64,000 nt of DNA from Beijerinckiaceae bacterium (GTDB taxonomy: Bacteria; Pseudomonadota; Alphaproteobacteria; Rhizobiales; Beijerinckiaceae). Location: contig CANGBX010000002.1 of NCBI GenBank assembly GCA_947452455.1, positions 1 through 64,000 on the forward strand. Direction: 5' to 3'. The position numbers and the translations under genes were made by a program. Below, piece by piece: positions 34,486 to 44,968 of the stretch; positions within the stretch are counted from its first letter, which is position 1; each line of letters begins with the position of its first letter. Below the pieces are notes generated by a model. That model did no database searches. It had not been told where the DNA came from and saw only the letters and a list, made by a program, of their open reading frames with translations.

Positions 34486-36534
34486 GTGACGAAGATCATC
34501 GTCGACGGCAAAGAAGTGGACGTGCCGGCGGAGTACACGCTCCTCCAGGCCTGCGAAGAAGCGGGCGCGGAAATTCCGCGCTTCTGTTTCCATGAACGCT
34601 TGTCCATTGCCGGCAATTGCCGCATGTGCCTTGTTGAACTCAAAGGCGCGCCCAAACCCGTCGCTTCTTGCGCATGGTCGGTGAAGGATTGCCGTCCGGG
34701 CCCCAATGGCGAGCCGCCGTCTGTTGTCACCAAATCACCCACGGTTAAAAAGGCGCGCAATGGCGTTATGGAATTTTTGCTGATCAACCATCCGCTCGAT
34801 TGCCCGATTTGCGATCAGGGCGGCGAATGTGATCTGCAAGATCAGGCCATGGCTTTTGGCGTCGACAATTCGCGCTATGCGGAAAACAAGCGCGCCGTCG
34901 AAGACAAATATATCGGCCCGCTGGTGCGCACGTCGATGAACCGCTGCATCCATTGCACGCGCTGCGTCCGCTTTACCGCGGAAGTCGCTGGCACCGCAGA
35001 TATGGGCGCGATTGGTCGCGGCGAAGATATGGAAATCACCACCTATCTCGAAACCGCTATGGCGTCTGAATTGCAAGGCAATGTGGCTGATCTCTGCCCT
35101 GTGGGTGCGCTGCTGCCAAAGCCTTACGCTTTCAAAGCGCGTCCGTGGGAATTGGGCAAGACAGAATCCATTGATGTGATGGATGCGCTGGGCTCGGCCA
35201 TTCGCGTGGATGTGCGTGGCCGCGAAGTCATGCGCATTCTGCCGCGCGTCAATGAAGCGGTGAATGAAGAATGGATTTCTGACAAGACACGTCAGGTTGT
35301 TGATGGTCTGCAGCGTCAGCGTCTTGATCGTCCTTACATCCGCAAGGATGGACGTCTTGTGCCCGCCACTTGGTCGGACGCTTTTGCCGCCATTGCCACA
35401 CGCGTGAAAGCAACGACGCCTGCGCGCATCGGCGCGATTGCGGGCGATCTCGCCAGCGTCGAAGACATGTTCGCGCTGAAGTCGTTGATGGCCAATCTGG
35501 GCTCCGCCAACATCGATTGCCGTCAGGATGGTACCAAGCTTCATCCGGCGAATGGTCGCGGCTCTTACATTTTCAATCCGACAGTTGCTGGCATTGAAGA
35601 GGCGGATGCGATCCTCATCGTGGGCTCGAACCCGCGCAAAGAATCGCCTGTTCTCAATGCGCGCATTCTGAAGCGCTGGCGCACGGGTGGTGTTGACATC
35701 GGTCTCGTCGGTGAGCGTGCGGATCTGACCTATTCCTATCAATATCTGGGCGCAGGCGCGGAAACACTGACCGAGCTTGGCAATGGCAAAGGCTTTGCCG
35801 AAGTGCTCGCCAAAGCGCAGCGACCGATGGTGATTGTCGGACAAGGCGCTTTGTTGCGTGAAGATGGTGCTGCGGTTCTGGCGGCTTGCGCGAAACTCGC
35901 AGGCTCGCGCGATGGCTTGAACGGTCTGGCTGTTCTCCATACAGCGGCCGCACGCGTCGGTGGTCTTGATCTGGGCTTCGTGCCGGGACAAGGCGGCATG
36001 GATGCATGGGCGATGACGCGTCCGGGCGCACTCGATGTGATCTTCAATCTCGGCGCTGATGAACTTGAAATCGCGCCGGGCGCTTTTGTTGTCTATCAGG
36101 GCACACACGGCGACCGCGGCGCGCATCGCGCTGACGTCATTCTGCCGGGCGCGACTTACACGGAAAAGTCGGGCCTCTACGTCAACACGGAAGGGCGCGT
36201 GCAATATGCGGAACGTGCCAATTTCGCGCCCGGTGATGCGCGCGAAGATTGGGCGATCCTGCGCGCGCTCTCAGAAGTGGTCGGCGCGAAACTCGCCTTC
36301 GACTCGCTAGCTGACTTGCGCAAGGCGCTATATGCGGCCCATCCGCATTTCGCCCGCATCGATGCGATTGAAACGGGCGCCATCAACATCGCCAATGCCG
36401 GCGCGCTTGGCACGGGCGCTTTCACCAGCGCGGTGGATGATTTCTATCTGACCAACCCGATTGCCCGCGCCTCGGCCGTCATGGCCGAATGTTCGGCTCT
36501 AGCCAAAGGACGCCTGCAACAGGCGGCGGAGTGA
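34486..36534 (+). CDS. nuoG: NADH-quinone oxidoreductase subunit G
   Basis: The 75-kDa subunit, holding most peripheral iron-sulfur clusters. The N-terminal ferredoxin-like domain has cysteines in [15 protein letters not shown] (near 34-48) and later CAW. A second group is [10 protein letters not shown] (near 106-115) and a third CIHCTRC (near 151-157). A molybdopterin-oxidoreductase-like body follows. Length is 682 residues. The start is GTG at 34486, 73 bases after nuoF, a larger gap than most in this operon. Confidence 0.97.
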   Translation: MTKIIVDGKEVDVPAEYTLLQACEEAGAEIPRFCFHERLSIAGNCRMCLVELKGAPKPVASCAWSVKDCRPGPNGEPPSVVTKSPTVKKARNGVMEFLLINHPLDCPICDQGGECDLQDQAMAFGVDNSRYAENKRAVEDKYIGPLVRTSMNRCIHCTRCVRFTAEVAGTADMGAIGRGEDMEITTYLETAMASELQGNVADLCPVGALLPKPYAFKARPWELGKTESIDVMDALGSAIRVDVRGREVMRILPRVNEAVNEEWISDKTRQVVDGLQRQRLDRPYIRKDGRLVPATWSDAFAAIATRVKATTPARIGAIAGDLASVEDMFALKSLMANLGSANIDCRQDGTKLHPANGRGSYIFNPTVAGIEEADAILIVGSNPRKESPVLNARILKRWRTGGVDIGLVGERADLTYSYQYLGAGAETLTELGNGKGFAEVLAKAQRPMVIVGQGALLREDGAAVLAACAKLAGSRDGLNGLAVLHTAAARVGGLDLGFVPGQGGMDAWAMTRPGALDVIFNLGADELEIAPGAFVVYQGTHGDRGAHRADVILPGATYTEKSGLYVNTEGRVQYAERANFAPGDAREDWAILRALSEVVGAKLAFDSLADLRKALYAAHPHFARIDAIETGAINIANAGALGTGAFTSAVDDFYLTNPIARASAVMAECSALAKGRLQQAAE

Positions 36535-36540
36535 CCTGAG

Positions 36541-37542
36541 ATGGATTGGCTTCTTCCACTCCTGCTGATCGTCTTGAAGAGCGTCGCTGTGATCGTCGTT
36601 GTGCTGATCATTGTCGCTTATCTGCTCTGGGCGGACCGCAAGATCTGGGCAGCTGTGCAGCTGCGCCGTGGTCCCAATGTCGTTGGCCCTTGGGGTTTGT
36701 TGCAGTCTTTTGCCGACTTGCTGAAGTTTGTGGTGAAAGAGCCGGTCATTCCGGCAGGTGCCAATAAGGGCATCTTCCTGCTGGCACCTTTCATCACAGC
36801 TATGCTCGCACTTGCCGCTTGGGCGGTCATTCCCGCCGCTGATGGCTGGGCTGTGGCTGATCTCAATGTCGGCGTTCTCTACATTCTCGCGATCTCGTCG
36901 CTCAGCGTCTATGGCATTATCATGGGTGGCTGGGCGTCGAACTCGAAATATCCCTTCCTCTCCGCGCTGCGTTCTGCTGCGCAAATGGTGTCTTACGAAG
37001 TCTCCATCGGCTTTGTGATTGTCACGGTTCTGCTCTGCGCGGGCTCCATGAATCTGAGCGAGATCGTCAAGGCGCAGGATAGCGCCTATGGCATGCTCGG
37101 CTGGTACTGGCTGCCGCTTTTCCCGATGTTCATCATCTTCTTTATCTCGGCTTTGGCTGAAACGAACCGCCCACCCTTCGATCTTGTCGAAGCGGAATCG
37201 GAACTCGTGGCCGGCTTTATGGTCGAATATTCCTCGACGCCTTATCTGCTCTTCATGCTCGGCGAATATGTCGCCATTGTTGGCATGTGCGCGATGATGA
37301 CGGTGCTCTTCTTTGGTGGCTGGCTCTCGCCCATTCCTTACGCGCCCTTCACGGCTGTGCCGGGGGTGGTCTGGTTTGTGCTGAAGATCTGCTTCTTCTT
37401 CTTCTGGTTCGCGCTCGTGAAAGCATTCGTGCCGCGCTACCGCTATGACCAATTGATGCGTCTGGGCTGGAAAGTGTTCTTGCCGCTGTCGCTTGTGATG
37501 GTCGTGGTTGTTGCGGGCGTGCTGCAATTTGTGAGGGCGTAA
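36541..37542 (+). CDS. nuoH: NADH-quinone oxidoreductase subunit H
   Basis: Membrane subunit at the quinone channel, with about eight helices in 333 residues. Family motifs [18 protein letters not shown] (near 37-54) and the [19 protein letters not shown] loop (near 206-224) are present. It is followed with no gap (TAAATG) by a small unknown gene. Confidence 0.97.
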   Translation: MDWLLPLLLIVLKSVAVIVVVLIIVAYLLWADRKIWAAVQLRRGPNVVGPWGLLQSFADLLKFVVKEPVIPAGANKGIFLLAPFITAMLALAAWAVIPAADGWAVADLNVGVLYILAISSLSVYGIIMGGWASNSKYPFLSALRSAAQMVSYEVSIGFVIVTVLLCAGSMNLSEIVKAQDSAYGMLGWYWLPLFPMFIIFFISALAETNRPPFDLVEAESELVAGFMVEYSSTPYLLFMLGEYVAIVGMCAMMTVLFFGGWLSPIPYAPFTAVPGVVWFVLKICFFFFWFALVKAFVPRYRYDQLMRLGWKVFLPLSLVMVVVVAGVLQFVRA

Positions 37543-37794
37543 ATGGCGCTGCGAGAGAATCCTGCTCTCGCTGGCGCTTTGATCGGTCTTGGCATCGGTC
37601 TGGTGAAATATATGTTCGTTCTGTCGATGATCGGCGGGGCGGTGGGGCGCGAAATAAAAGACAACGCGTCCGAGGATTTGGATCTCGCGGGCTTTGCCGC
37701 GCGAATGCGCCCGATCAGACGGGCGCTTCTCGTGGTGGCCTTCGGTGTGTTGCCAGCGGTCGGTTTTATTGCCGGTTCGCTAATCGGCAAATGA
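37543..37794 (+). CDS. Small two-helix membrane protein between nuoH and nuoI, unknown
   Basis: An 83-residue protein with hydrophobic stretches at about 9-34 (glycine-rich) and 61-82, joined by a charged cytosolic-looking segment. No family is recognised. The ATG immediately follows the nuoH stop, and nuoI begins 10 bases after its own stop, so it is embedded in the operon. nuoH and nuoI are usually adjacent. It may be a complex I accessory or assembly protein, by position only. Confidence 0.72.
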   Translation: MALRENPALAGALIGLGIGLVKYMFVLSMIGGAVGREIKDNASEDLDLAGFAARMRPIRRALLVVAFGVLPAVGFIAGSLIGK

Positions 37795-37804
37795 GGATGG
37801 GGCT

Positions 37805-38293
37805 ATGAAACTTGGACGAGCCGTAGAGGCGCTTCTGCTGAAGGAATTTGTCGGGGCCATTGGGCTCTCGATGCGCTATTTCTTCAAGCCCAAGGCGACC
37901 ATCAACTATCCGCACGAGAAGAACCCGACTTCGCCGCGTTTTCGTGGTGAGCATGCTTTGCGCCGCTACCCCAATGGCGAAGAACGTTGCATTGCTTGCA
38001 AACTCTGCGAGGCCATTTGCCCGGCGCAGGCCATTACCATTGAAGCAGGCCCGCGCCGCAATGACGGCACGCGCCGCACGACGCGTTACGACATCGACAT
38101 GGTGAAATGCATTTATTGCGGCCTGTGTCAGGAAGCCTGCCCGGTGGATGCCATTGTCGAGGGACCAAACCAGGAATTCGCCGTCGAGACGCGCGAAGAA
38201 CTTTATTACGACAAGCAGCGCCTGCTCGAGAATGGCGCTCGCTGGGAGCGCGAAATCGCGCGCAATATCGCGCTCGACGCGCCTTACCGTTGA
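37805..38293 (+). CDS. nuoI: NADH-quinone oxidoreductase subunit I
   Basis: TYKY-type ferredoxin subunit carrying clusters N6a and N6b that wire electrons to N2. Two CxxCxxCxxxC motifs: Cys62/65/68/72 and Cys102/105/108/112. Length is 162 residues, normal. Confidence 0.97.
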   Translation: MKLGRAVEALLLKEFVGAIGLSMRYFFKPKATINYPHEKNPTSPRFRGEHALRRYPNGEERCIACKLCEAICPAQAITIEAGPRRNDGTRRTTRYDIDMVKCIYCGLCQEACPVDAIVEGPNQEFAVETREELYYDKQRLLENGARWEREIARNIALDAPYR

Positions 38294-38308
38294 TCTGAGG
38301 ACATTGTT

Positions 38309-38914
38309 ATGAGCGCCGCACAGGTCTTCTTCTACCTCTTCTCGACCGTGATGATCGGTTCAGCCTTCATGGTGATTGCCGCACGCAATCCCGTGCATTC
38401 GGTGCTGTTCCTGATCCTGGCCTTCGTCAATGCGGCAGGTCTGTTCCTGATCTTGGGCGCAGAATTCCTCGCCATGCTCTTGGTCATTGTCTATGTCGGC
38501 GCGGTGGCGGTGCTCTTCCTCTTCGTCGTCATGATGCTCGATGTCGATTTTGCCGAGCTGAAGCAGGGGTTCTTGCAATATCTCCCCGTCGGCTCGTTGA
38601 TCGGCGCGATTGTCCTGATTGAACTCGTGCTGGTTCTCTCATCATGGAGTGCGTCTTCGGCCTCTGTGGGTGCTGCTGGTGCACCGACCCCGTCTGATGT
38701 GTCCAACACGCTCGCCATCGGCCGCGTGCTCTACACCAAATATGTCTACTTCTTCCAGGCGGCGGGCCTTGTGCTGCTCACTGCCATGATTGGCGCGATT
38801 GTTCTCACCTTGCGCCACAAGCCCGATGTGAAGCGTCAGGTCATTGCTGACCAGAACGAACGCGACAAGTCGGATGTGAAGCTGCAAAAAGTGCCCTCAC
38901 GGGCCGGCGTGTAA
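38309..38914 (+). CDS. nuoJ: NADH-quinone oxidoreductase subunit J
   Basis: Membrane-arm subunit with five hydrophobic helices, 201 residues. The conserved [19 protein letters not shown] stretch, including the pi-bulge helix region, is near residues 57-75. A charged C-terminal tail of about 30 residues follows. It begins 15 bases after nuoI. Confidence 0.95.
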   Translation: MSAAQVFFYLFSTVMIGSAFMVIAARNPVHSVLFLILAFVNAAGLFLILGAEFLAMLLVIVYVGAVAVLFLFVVMMLDVDFAELKQGFLQYLPVGSLIGAIVLIELVLVLSSWSASSASVGAAGAPTPSDVSNTLAIGRVLYTKYVYFFQAAGLVLLTAMIGAIVLTLRHKPDVKRQVIADQNERDKSDVKLQKVPSRAGV

Positions 38915-38925
38915 GGAACAGCATC

Positions 38926-39234
38926 ATGGACATCGGACTGAACCAGTATCTGATCGTCGCGGCCATGCTGTTCACGCTTGGCGTGCTCGGCATTATTCTC
39001 AACCGCAAAAACATCATCGTCATTCTGATGTCGATCGAGCTCATTCTGCTCTCGGTCAATATCAACTTGGTCGCCTTCTCGACCTTCTTGGGCGATCTCA
39101 CGGGTCAGATTTTCTCGCTGCTGATCTTGACTGTCGCAGCAGCAGAAGCGGCCATCGGCCTTGCCGTTCTCGTCACCTATTTCCGCAACCGTGGTTCCAT
39201 CGCGGTTGAGGACATCAACGTTATGAAGGGCTGA
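38926..39234 (+). CDS. nuoK: NADH-quinone oxidoreductase subunit K
   Basis: Small three-helix membrane-arm subunit, 102 residues. The two buried glutamates that take part in proton transfer are present (MSIELIL near 37-43 and AAAEAAIGL near 69-77). Confidence 0.96.
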   Translation: MDIGLNQYLIVAAMLFTLGVLGIILNRKNIIVILMSIELILLSVNINLVAFSTFLGDLTGQIFSLLILTVAAAEAAIGLAVLVTYFRNRGSIAVEDINVMKG

Positions 39235-39245
39235 AGGACACCGCC

Positions 39246-41225
39246 ATGTATCAGGCCATCGTCTTCCTGCCGCTTCTCGGCTTCCTCATTGCGGGGCTTT
39301 TCGGCCGCCAGCTTGGCGCTCGCCCGTCCGAGATTGTCACGACATCGCTGCTTTTCATTGCAGCAGCCCTCGCTTGGTCCACTTTTATTTCGGTCGGCTA
39401 TAATCATGCGCCGATGAATGTGCCGGTGGTCGCCAATTGGATCAGCTCCGGCACACTCAAAATCGATTGGGCGTTGCGCGTCGATACGCTGACCTCGGTC
39501 ATGCTGGTTGTCGTGACCTCGGTTTCCGCGCTCGTGCATCTCTATTCCATCGGCTATATGCACGAAGATCCGAGCCGCCCGCGTTTCTTCGCTTATCTGT
39601 CGCTCTTCACCTTTGCCATGCTCATGCTGGTGACCGCTGATAATCTGGTTCAGATGTTCTTCGGCTGGGAAGGCGTGGGCCTCGCCTCTTATCTTCTCAT
39701 CGGGTTCTGGTTCCAAAAGCCATCCGCCAATGCGGCTGCGATGAAGGCTTTTGTCGTCAACCGCGTTGGTGACTTCGGTTTTGCGCTTGGCATTTTCATG
39801 ATCTTCGCGCTGACGGGGTCCGTCGCCTTCGATCAGATTTTCGCAGCGGCACCGGGCCTTGCTAACAAGCCGATCCACGCTTTCGGTTTGGACATGGATG
39901 CACTGACACTCACCTGCCTGCTGCTCTTCATGGGCGCGATGGGCAAGTCCGCGCAATTCCTGCTGCACACATGGTTGCCTGATGCTATGGAAGGCCCGAC
40001 CCCCGTGTCGGCGCTCATCCATGCCGCCACAATGGTGACGGCAGGAGTCTTCATGGTCGCGCGTCTCTCGCCGATCTTTGAATATGCGCCTGCTGCTCTG
40101 ACTGTCGTGACAATCGTTGGTGCAATCACAGCCTTCTTCGCCGCGACTGTCGGTCTCGTGCAGAACGACATCAAGCGTGTGATTGCTTATTCAACCTGTT
40201 CGCAGCTGGGTTACATGTTCGTGGCTTTGGGCGTTGGTGGCTATTCGCTCGCCATTTTCCATCTCTTCACCCATGCCTTCTTCAAGGCGCTGCTCTTTTT
40301 GGGTGCGGGCTCCGTGATCCATGCCATGCATCACGAGCAGGACATGCGCAACATGGGCGGTTTGCGCAAAGACATTCCTTTCACCTTCTGGATGATGACG
40401 ATTGGCACTCTGGCGCTGACCGGCTTCCCCTTCACAGCGGGCTATTATTCGAAGGATGCGATCATCGAAGCCGCCTATGCAGCAGGCAGCCATTCGTCTG
40501 CAGGCACATTCGGCTTCTTCATGACGCTGATTGCAGCTGGCCTGACGTCATTTTATTCTTGGCGTCTGGTGTTCATGACCTTCTTTGGTGAGCGCGCGCA
40601 GGCCCATCATGGTCATGATGATCACGCCCATGATGATCACGGCCATGGTCACGACCACAAGCCGCATGAGAGCCCGCTCGTCATGCTCATTCCGCTGGCT
40701 GTCTTGTCGGTTGGCGCGCTCTTTGCTGGCATTGCTTTCTCGGGCCATTTCATTGGCCACGAATATGATGCCTTCTGGCGCGGTGCGATTTTCACCGGCA
40801 AGGACAATCATATTCTCCATGCCATGCATGAAGTCCCGGCCTCCGCGCAATATGGCGCGACCGTGATGATGATCTTGGGCTTTGTCGGCGCACTCTATGT
40901 CTACGTCATTGCACCAGGTACGGCGCAACGCATCGCAGGCGCCAATCCGATGCTCTACAAGTTCCTGCTCAACAAATGGTATTTTGATGAGCTGTACGAT
41001 CTCATCTTCGTGCGCCCGTCCATGTGGATCGGTCGCCTCTTCTGGAAGAGCGGTGACGGGCGCATCATCGATGGCATGGGGCCTGATGGCATTTCAGCCC
41101 GCGTCATTGACGTCACCAATCGTGTGGTCAAATTGCAGACCGGCTATGTCTACCACTATGCCTTTGCCATGCTGATCGGCGTGGCAGCGATCATCACGTG
41201 GTATCTCGTCGGAGGAGTGCACTGA
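39246..41225 (+). CDS. nuoL: NADH-quinone oxidoreductase subunit L, with His-rich loop
   Basis: Distal antiporter-like proton-pumping subunit with the long lateral helix, 659 residues. The [18 protein letters not shown] motif (near 138-155) and the [20 protein letters not shown] motif (near 241-260) are canonical. An unusual loop at residues 454-474 has ten histidines and six aspartates in 21 residues, which could bind metal. The stop overlaps the nuoM ATG by one base. Confidence 0.97.
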   Translation: MYQAIVFLPLLGFLIAGLFGRQLGARPSEIVTTSLLFIAAALAWSTFISVGYNHAPMNVPVVANWISSGTLKIDWALRVDTLTSVMLVVVTSVSALVHLYSIGYMHEDPSRPRFFAYLSLFTFAMLMLVTADNLVQMFFGWEGVGLASYLLIGFWFQKPSANAAAMKAFVVNRVGDFGFALGIFMIFALTGSVAFDQIFAAAPGLANKPIHAFGLDMDALTLTCLLLFMGAMGKSAQFLLHTWLPDAMEGPTPVSALIHAATMVTAGVFMVARLSPIFEYAPAALTVVTIVGAITAFFAATVGLVQNDIKRVIAYSTCSQLGYMFVALGVGGYSLAIFHLFTHAFFKALLFLGAGSVIHAMHHEQDMRNMGGLRKDIPFTFWMMTIGTLALTGFPFTAGYYSKDAIIEAAYAAGSHSSAGTFGFFMTLIAAGLTSFYSWRLVFMTFFGERAQAHHGHDDHAHDDHGHGHDHKPHESPLVMLIPLAVLSVGALFAGIAFSGHFIGHEYDAFWRGAIFTGKDNHILHAMHEVPASAQYGATVMMILGFVGALYVYVIAPGTAQRIAGANPMLYKFLLNKWYFDELYDLIFVRPSMWIGRLFWKSGDGRIIDGMGPDGISARVIDVTNRVVKLQTGYVYHYAFAMLIGVAAIITWYLVGGVH

Positions 41226-42736
41226 TGTTCGGCTTCGGTATCCTCTCCGGCCTCATCCTTCTGCCGCTCGTCGGCGCGGCCTTCATTCTCGCTCTGCGCG
41301 GTGATAGTGCGCCTGTGCAAAATAATGCACGCTGGGCGGCAATCATCACGACACTGGCGACTTTCATCCTGTCGCTCGTTGCCTGGAACCGCTTTGATAT
41401 TGCAAACCCTGGCTTCCAGCTGCTTGAGCAGAGGACATGGCTGAGTGAGACCATTCTCTACAAGCTCGGCGTGGATGGCATTTCCATGCCCTTCATCCTG
41501 CTCACCACCTTCCTGATGCCCTTCTGCATTCTCGCATCTTGGCATTCGATCGAAACGCGTGTGCGCGAATATATGATCGCCTTCCTCGTGCTCGAAACGC
41601 TGATGATCGGCGTCTTTGCGGCGCTCGATGTCGTGCTTTTCTACGTCTTCTTCGAAGGCGGCCTGATCCCGATGTTCCTCATCATCGGCATCTGGGGCGG
41701 CAAGCGGCGCATTTATGCCTCGTTCAAATTCTTCCTCTATACGCTGGCTGGCTCGCTGCTCATGCTGCTCGCCATTTTCGTCATGTATGGCGTTGCAGGC
41801 ACAACCGACATTACCGTCCTGCTGAAGACGCATTTTGACCCGTCCATACAGAAATATCTGTGGCTCGCGTTCTTCGCCTCTTTCGCAGTGAAAATGCCGA
41901 TGTGGCCGGTGCACACTTGGTTGCCTGATGCGCATGTGGAAGCCCCCACTGCAGGCTCGGTGATCCTTGCGGGTATTTTGTTGAAGATGGGTGGCTATGG
42001 TTTCCTGCGCTTCTCGGTGCCCATGTTCCCCGATGCGAGCCAATATTTCGCGCCGCTCGTTTTCACGCTGTCGGTGATTGCGATCATCTACACCTCGCTC
42101 GTCGCTCTGGTGCAGGAAGATATCAAGAAGCTGATTGCCTATTCCTCGGTTGCACACATGGGCTTCGTGACCATGGGCATTTTCGCGCTGAACCAGCAGG
42201 GCGTGCAGGGCGCTGTCTTCCAGATGGTGTCGCACGGTCTGGTGTCGGGCGCGCTCTTCTTGTGTGTCGGCGTGGTCTATGACCGCATGCATACGCGCGA
42301 GATCGCCGCTTATGGTGGTCTTGTGAACCGCATGCCGCTCTATGCGGTTGCCATGCTCATCTTCACCATGGCCAATGTCGGTTTGCCCGGCACGTCGGGC
42401 TTTGTCGGTGAATTCCTGACATTGATGGGCGCATACAAAGCCAATACATGGGTCGCATTCTTTGCAACGACAGGCGTCATTCTGTCGGCAGCCTATGCGC
42501 TTTATCTTTATCGCCGCGTGATTTTTGGTGTCTTGGACAAGCCGAGCTTGGCGGACATTCAGGATCTCGATCGGCGTGAGCTTGTGCTGCTTGTGCCGCT
42601 GGTTGTGCTCACCATTTATTATGGCGTGCAGCCCGGCCCGATCCTCGATGCATGTGCTGCCTCTGTCGCGCTGCTCGTCAAAAACTTCGACGCAGCCATC
42701 GCGGCCACCAAAACCGCAGCGCTCGCGCTCAACTAA
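41225..42736 (+). CDS. nuoM: NADH-quinone oxidoreductase subunit M
   Basis: Antiporter-like proton-pumping membrane subunit with about fourteen helices, 503 residues. The conserved glutamate helix ([18 protein letters not shown] near 143-160) and [20 protein letters not shown] (near 229-248) are present. The ATG at 41225 shares a base with the nuoL stop; nine extra upstream codons belong to nuoL. Confidence 0.97.
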   Translation: MFGFGILSGLILLPLVGAAFILALRGDSAPVQNNARWAAIITTLATFILSLVAWNRFDIANPGFQLLEQRTWLSETILYKLGVDGISMPFILLTTFLMPFCILASWHSIETRVREYMIAFLVLETLMIGVFAALDVVLFYVFFEGGLIPMFLIIGIWGGKRRIYASFKFFLYTLAGSLLMLLAIFVMYGVAGTTDITVLLKTHFDPSIQKYLWLAFFASFAVKMPMWPVHTWLPDAHVEAPTAGSVILAGILLKMGGYGFLRFSVPMFPDASQYFAPLVFTLSVIAIIYTSLVALVQEDIKKLIAYSSVAHMGFVTMGIFALNQQGVQGAVFQMVSHGLVSGALFLCVGVVYDRMHTREIAAYGGLVNRMPLYAVAMLIFTMANVGLPGTSGFVGEFLTLMGAYKANTWVAFFATTGVILSAAYALYLYRRVIFGVLDKPSLADIQDLDRRELVLLVPLVVLTIYYGVQPGPILDACAASVALLVKNFDAAIAATKTAALALN

Positions 42737-42748
42737 AGGAAACGAGAT

Positions 42749-44182
42749 ATGAACTCCCTTTCCTTCGAGCTGGCCCATACGCTGCCGGAATTGATTCTGG
42801 TCTGCGGTGCGCTCTTGCTTCTGATGATGGGCGCCTACAAAGGCACCAAGGGCGACTGGATCATTTCCGAACTCGCCATTGCGATCCTCGGCATTGCTTT
42901 CCTGACGCTCTTCACCAAGCTGGATGGCAAGGCGCTGATCTGGGATGGCGCTTTTGTCGATGATGCTTATGCGCGCTTCATGAAGGGCCTCGCGCTCGTC
43001 GGTGCGCTGGTCTCGCTGCTTTTGTCGCGCGAATATATGGCGCGCGAAAAGATCGACCAGTTCGAGTTTCCGGTGCTGATCTTGTTGTCCACGACCGGGA
43101 TGTTGATGCTGATCTCGGCGCAAAATCTCATTGGCCTCTATCTCGGCCTCGAATTGATGAGCTTGGCGCTTTATGTCGTCGCTGCCTTCCATCGCGACAA
43201 TGTGCGCGCTTCCGAGGCGGGCCTGAAATATTTCGTCCTCGGCTCGCTCTCGTCAGGCATGCTGCTTTACGGCTCGTCATTGCTCTACGGCTTTGCGGGC
43301 ACGGTCTCCTTTGTGGGTATTGCCGAAGCGCTGAAGGGCGGGCCATCAATCGGTGTGATCTTCGCGCTGGTTTTCGTGCTAGCTGGTCTTGCTTTCAAAA
43401 TGTCCATGGTGCCGTTCCACATGTGGACGCCCGATGTTTATGAAGGCGCGCCGACACCCGTCACTGCTTTTTTTGCCTCCGCACCGAAAATGGCGGCGGT
43501 TGCCATTACAGTGCGCATCATCATCACCGCTTTCCCCGGCGTGATGATGCAATGGCAGCAGATCATCGTGTTCATTGCGCTTCTCTCCATGGCTTTGGGT
43601 TCTTTTGCCGCCATCGGTCAGACGAACCTCAAGCGACTGATGGCTTATTCTTCGATTGGCCATATGGGCTTTGCCATGGTCGGTCTGGTGCCCGGCACAC
43701 AGGCTGGCGTCTATGGCGTGCTGGTCTATATGGCGATCTATCTCACCATGACGCTCGGCACGTTTGCAGCTTTGCTGTCGATGCGCATTGGCGACCGCTA
43801 TGTCGAGAACATTGCTGATTTGGCTGGCCTGTCGCGCTCGCGCGGCACAATGGCTTTCTTTGTCGCCATGATGATGTTTTCACTGGCCGGCATTCCGCCA
43901 CTCGCGGGCTTTTTCGCCAAGCTTTATGTCTTCCAGCCGGCAATTCAGGCTGGCTTCTATTGGTTGGCAGTCATTGGTGTGCTGCTGTCGGTTGTTTCGA
44001 CCTTCTATTATCTGCGCATTGTGAAGGTGATTTATTTCGATGAGCCTGCGGAAGCTTTCTCGCCTGTTCATCGTGAAGTCACCGGCGTGCTCTGGGTAGC
44101 GACCATGCTTGTTCTGCTCTTCTGGGTCTGGCCGGCACCCATTCTGGATGCAGCGTCAGCCGCGGCGAGGTCGCTCTTCTGA
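42749..44182 (+). CDS. nuoN: NADH-quinone oxidoreductase subunit N
   Basis: Third antiporter-like subunit, 477 residues, about fourteen helices. The LELMSLALYVVAAF helix (near 132-145) and MWTPDVYEGAPTPVTAFFA (near 225-243) are typical. It is the last structural nuo gene; birA starts 5 bases after the stop, so transcription probably continues. Confidence 0.97.
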   Translation: MNSLSFELAHTLPELILVCGALLLLMMGAYKGTKGDWIISELAIAILGIAFLTLFTKLDGKALIWDGAFVDDAYARFMKGLALVGALVSLLLSREYMAREKIDQFEFPVLILLSTTGMLMLISAQNLIGLYLGLELMSLALYVVAAFHRDNVRASEAGLKYFVLGSLSSGMLLYGSSLLYGFAGTVSFVGIAEALKGGPSIGVIFALVFVLAGLAFKMSMVPFHMWTPDVYEGAPTPVTAFFASAPKMAAVAITVRIIITAFPGVMMQWQQIIVFIALLSMALGSFAAIGQTNLKRLMAYSSIGHMGFAMVGLVPGTQAGVYGVLVYMAIYLTMTLGTFAALLSMRIGDRYVENIADLAGLSRSRGTMAFFVAMMMFSLAGIPPLAGFFAKLYVFQPAIQAGFYWLAVIGVLLSVVSTFYYLRIVKVIYFDEPAEAFSPVHREVTGVLWVATMLVLLFWVWPAPILDAASAAARSLF

Positions 44183-44187
44183 GCATC

Positions 44188-44934
44188 TTGCCGTCACCGC
44201 TCGATCTTTCAGCGACGCGGGTCGAATGGCTCGCGTCGATTGATTCCACCAATGATGAAGCCATGCGCCGAGCCAAAGATGGCGCACGACAATCCCTCTG
44301 GATTGCTGCACGCGAACAAACCAAGGGCCGCGGACGACAGGGCAGGGTGTGGCAGTCGCCAGCAGGTAATCTTGCTGCAAGTTTGTTGCTGATTGATCCC
44401 GCACCCATGTCGCTGGCTCCGCAATTGGGTTTCGTGACGGGTGTGGCTCTCGCACAGGCGGCGCGCGACCTTCTGCCGCTTGGCGTCTCAGCACAGATTA
44501 AATGGCCCAATGATCTGGTTGTGGGTGGTGCCAAACTCTCCGGCCTTTTGCTCGAAGCCACGCAATTGGCTGACGGCCATATGGCCTGCGTCATCGGCAT
44601 TGGCCTCAATGTGGAGAGCCATCCGGCCGATTTGCCCTATGCGGCGACTTCTTTGCGTGAACTTGGGAGCGAGGCCCGCGCCGAGCTTGCTCTTGAGCGC
44701 ATCCACGCGCATATGTCGGTGTGGATATCCCGCTGGCAGCGGGGCGAGAATTTTGACGCTATTCGTGAGGCCTGGATGGGCCATGCCGCAGCACGTGATG
44801 GGCGCGTTGTCGTGCAGATGAATGGCGGAGCGAGAACAGGCATTTTCCGTGGCCTTGATGCGACGGGACAGATGATTTTGGAGACAGAAGCCGGTCGGGA
44901 TGTGATTGCCGCAGGAGATGTGTTTCTCGGGTGA
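44188..44934 (+). CDS. birA: Biotin--[acetyl-CoA-carboxylase] ligase
   Basis: Makes biotinyl-AMP and attaches biotin to the carboxyl carrier protein. A 248-residue monofunctional form: the N-terminal DNA-binding domain of E. coli BirA is absent. The ligase motif GRGRQGRVWQSPAGN (near 46-60) and the KWPNDLVVGGAKLSGLL segment (near 106-122) are present. The apparent start is TTG at 44188, just after nuoN; no ATG or GTG lies before the conserved SIDSTNDEA. nuoN-birA-rnj is a common order in Hyphomicrobiales. Confidence 0.93.
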   Translation: MPSPLDLSATRVEWLASIDSTNDEAMRRAKDGARQSLWIAAREQTKGRGRQGRVWQSPAGNLAASLLLIDPAPMSLAPQLGFVTGVALAQAARDLLPLGVSAQIKWPNDLVVGGAKLSGLLLEATQLADGHMACVIGIGLNVESHPADLPYAATSLRELGSEARAELALERIHAHMSVWISRWQRGENFDAIREAWMGHAAARDGRVVVQMNGGARTGIFRGLDATGQMILETEAGRDVIAAGDVFLG

Positions 44935-44968
44935 GCAAATTTCGACAGGGCAGGAGATCAGGTGATTG

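Noticed and set aside
34735-36204. A 489-codon open frame on the minus strand opposite nuoG
   Set aside because: It is fully antisense to a clear complex I gene, has no start context and no family features; it reflects codon bias in GC-rich DNA.
41156-43192. A 678-codon open frame on the minus strand across nuoM and nuoN
   Set aside because: It is antisense to two conserved genes, with a His/Glu/Arg-rich composition typical of shadow frames.
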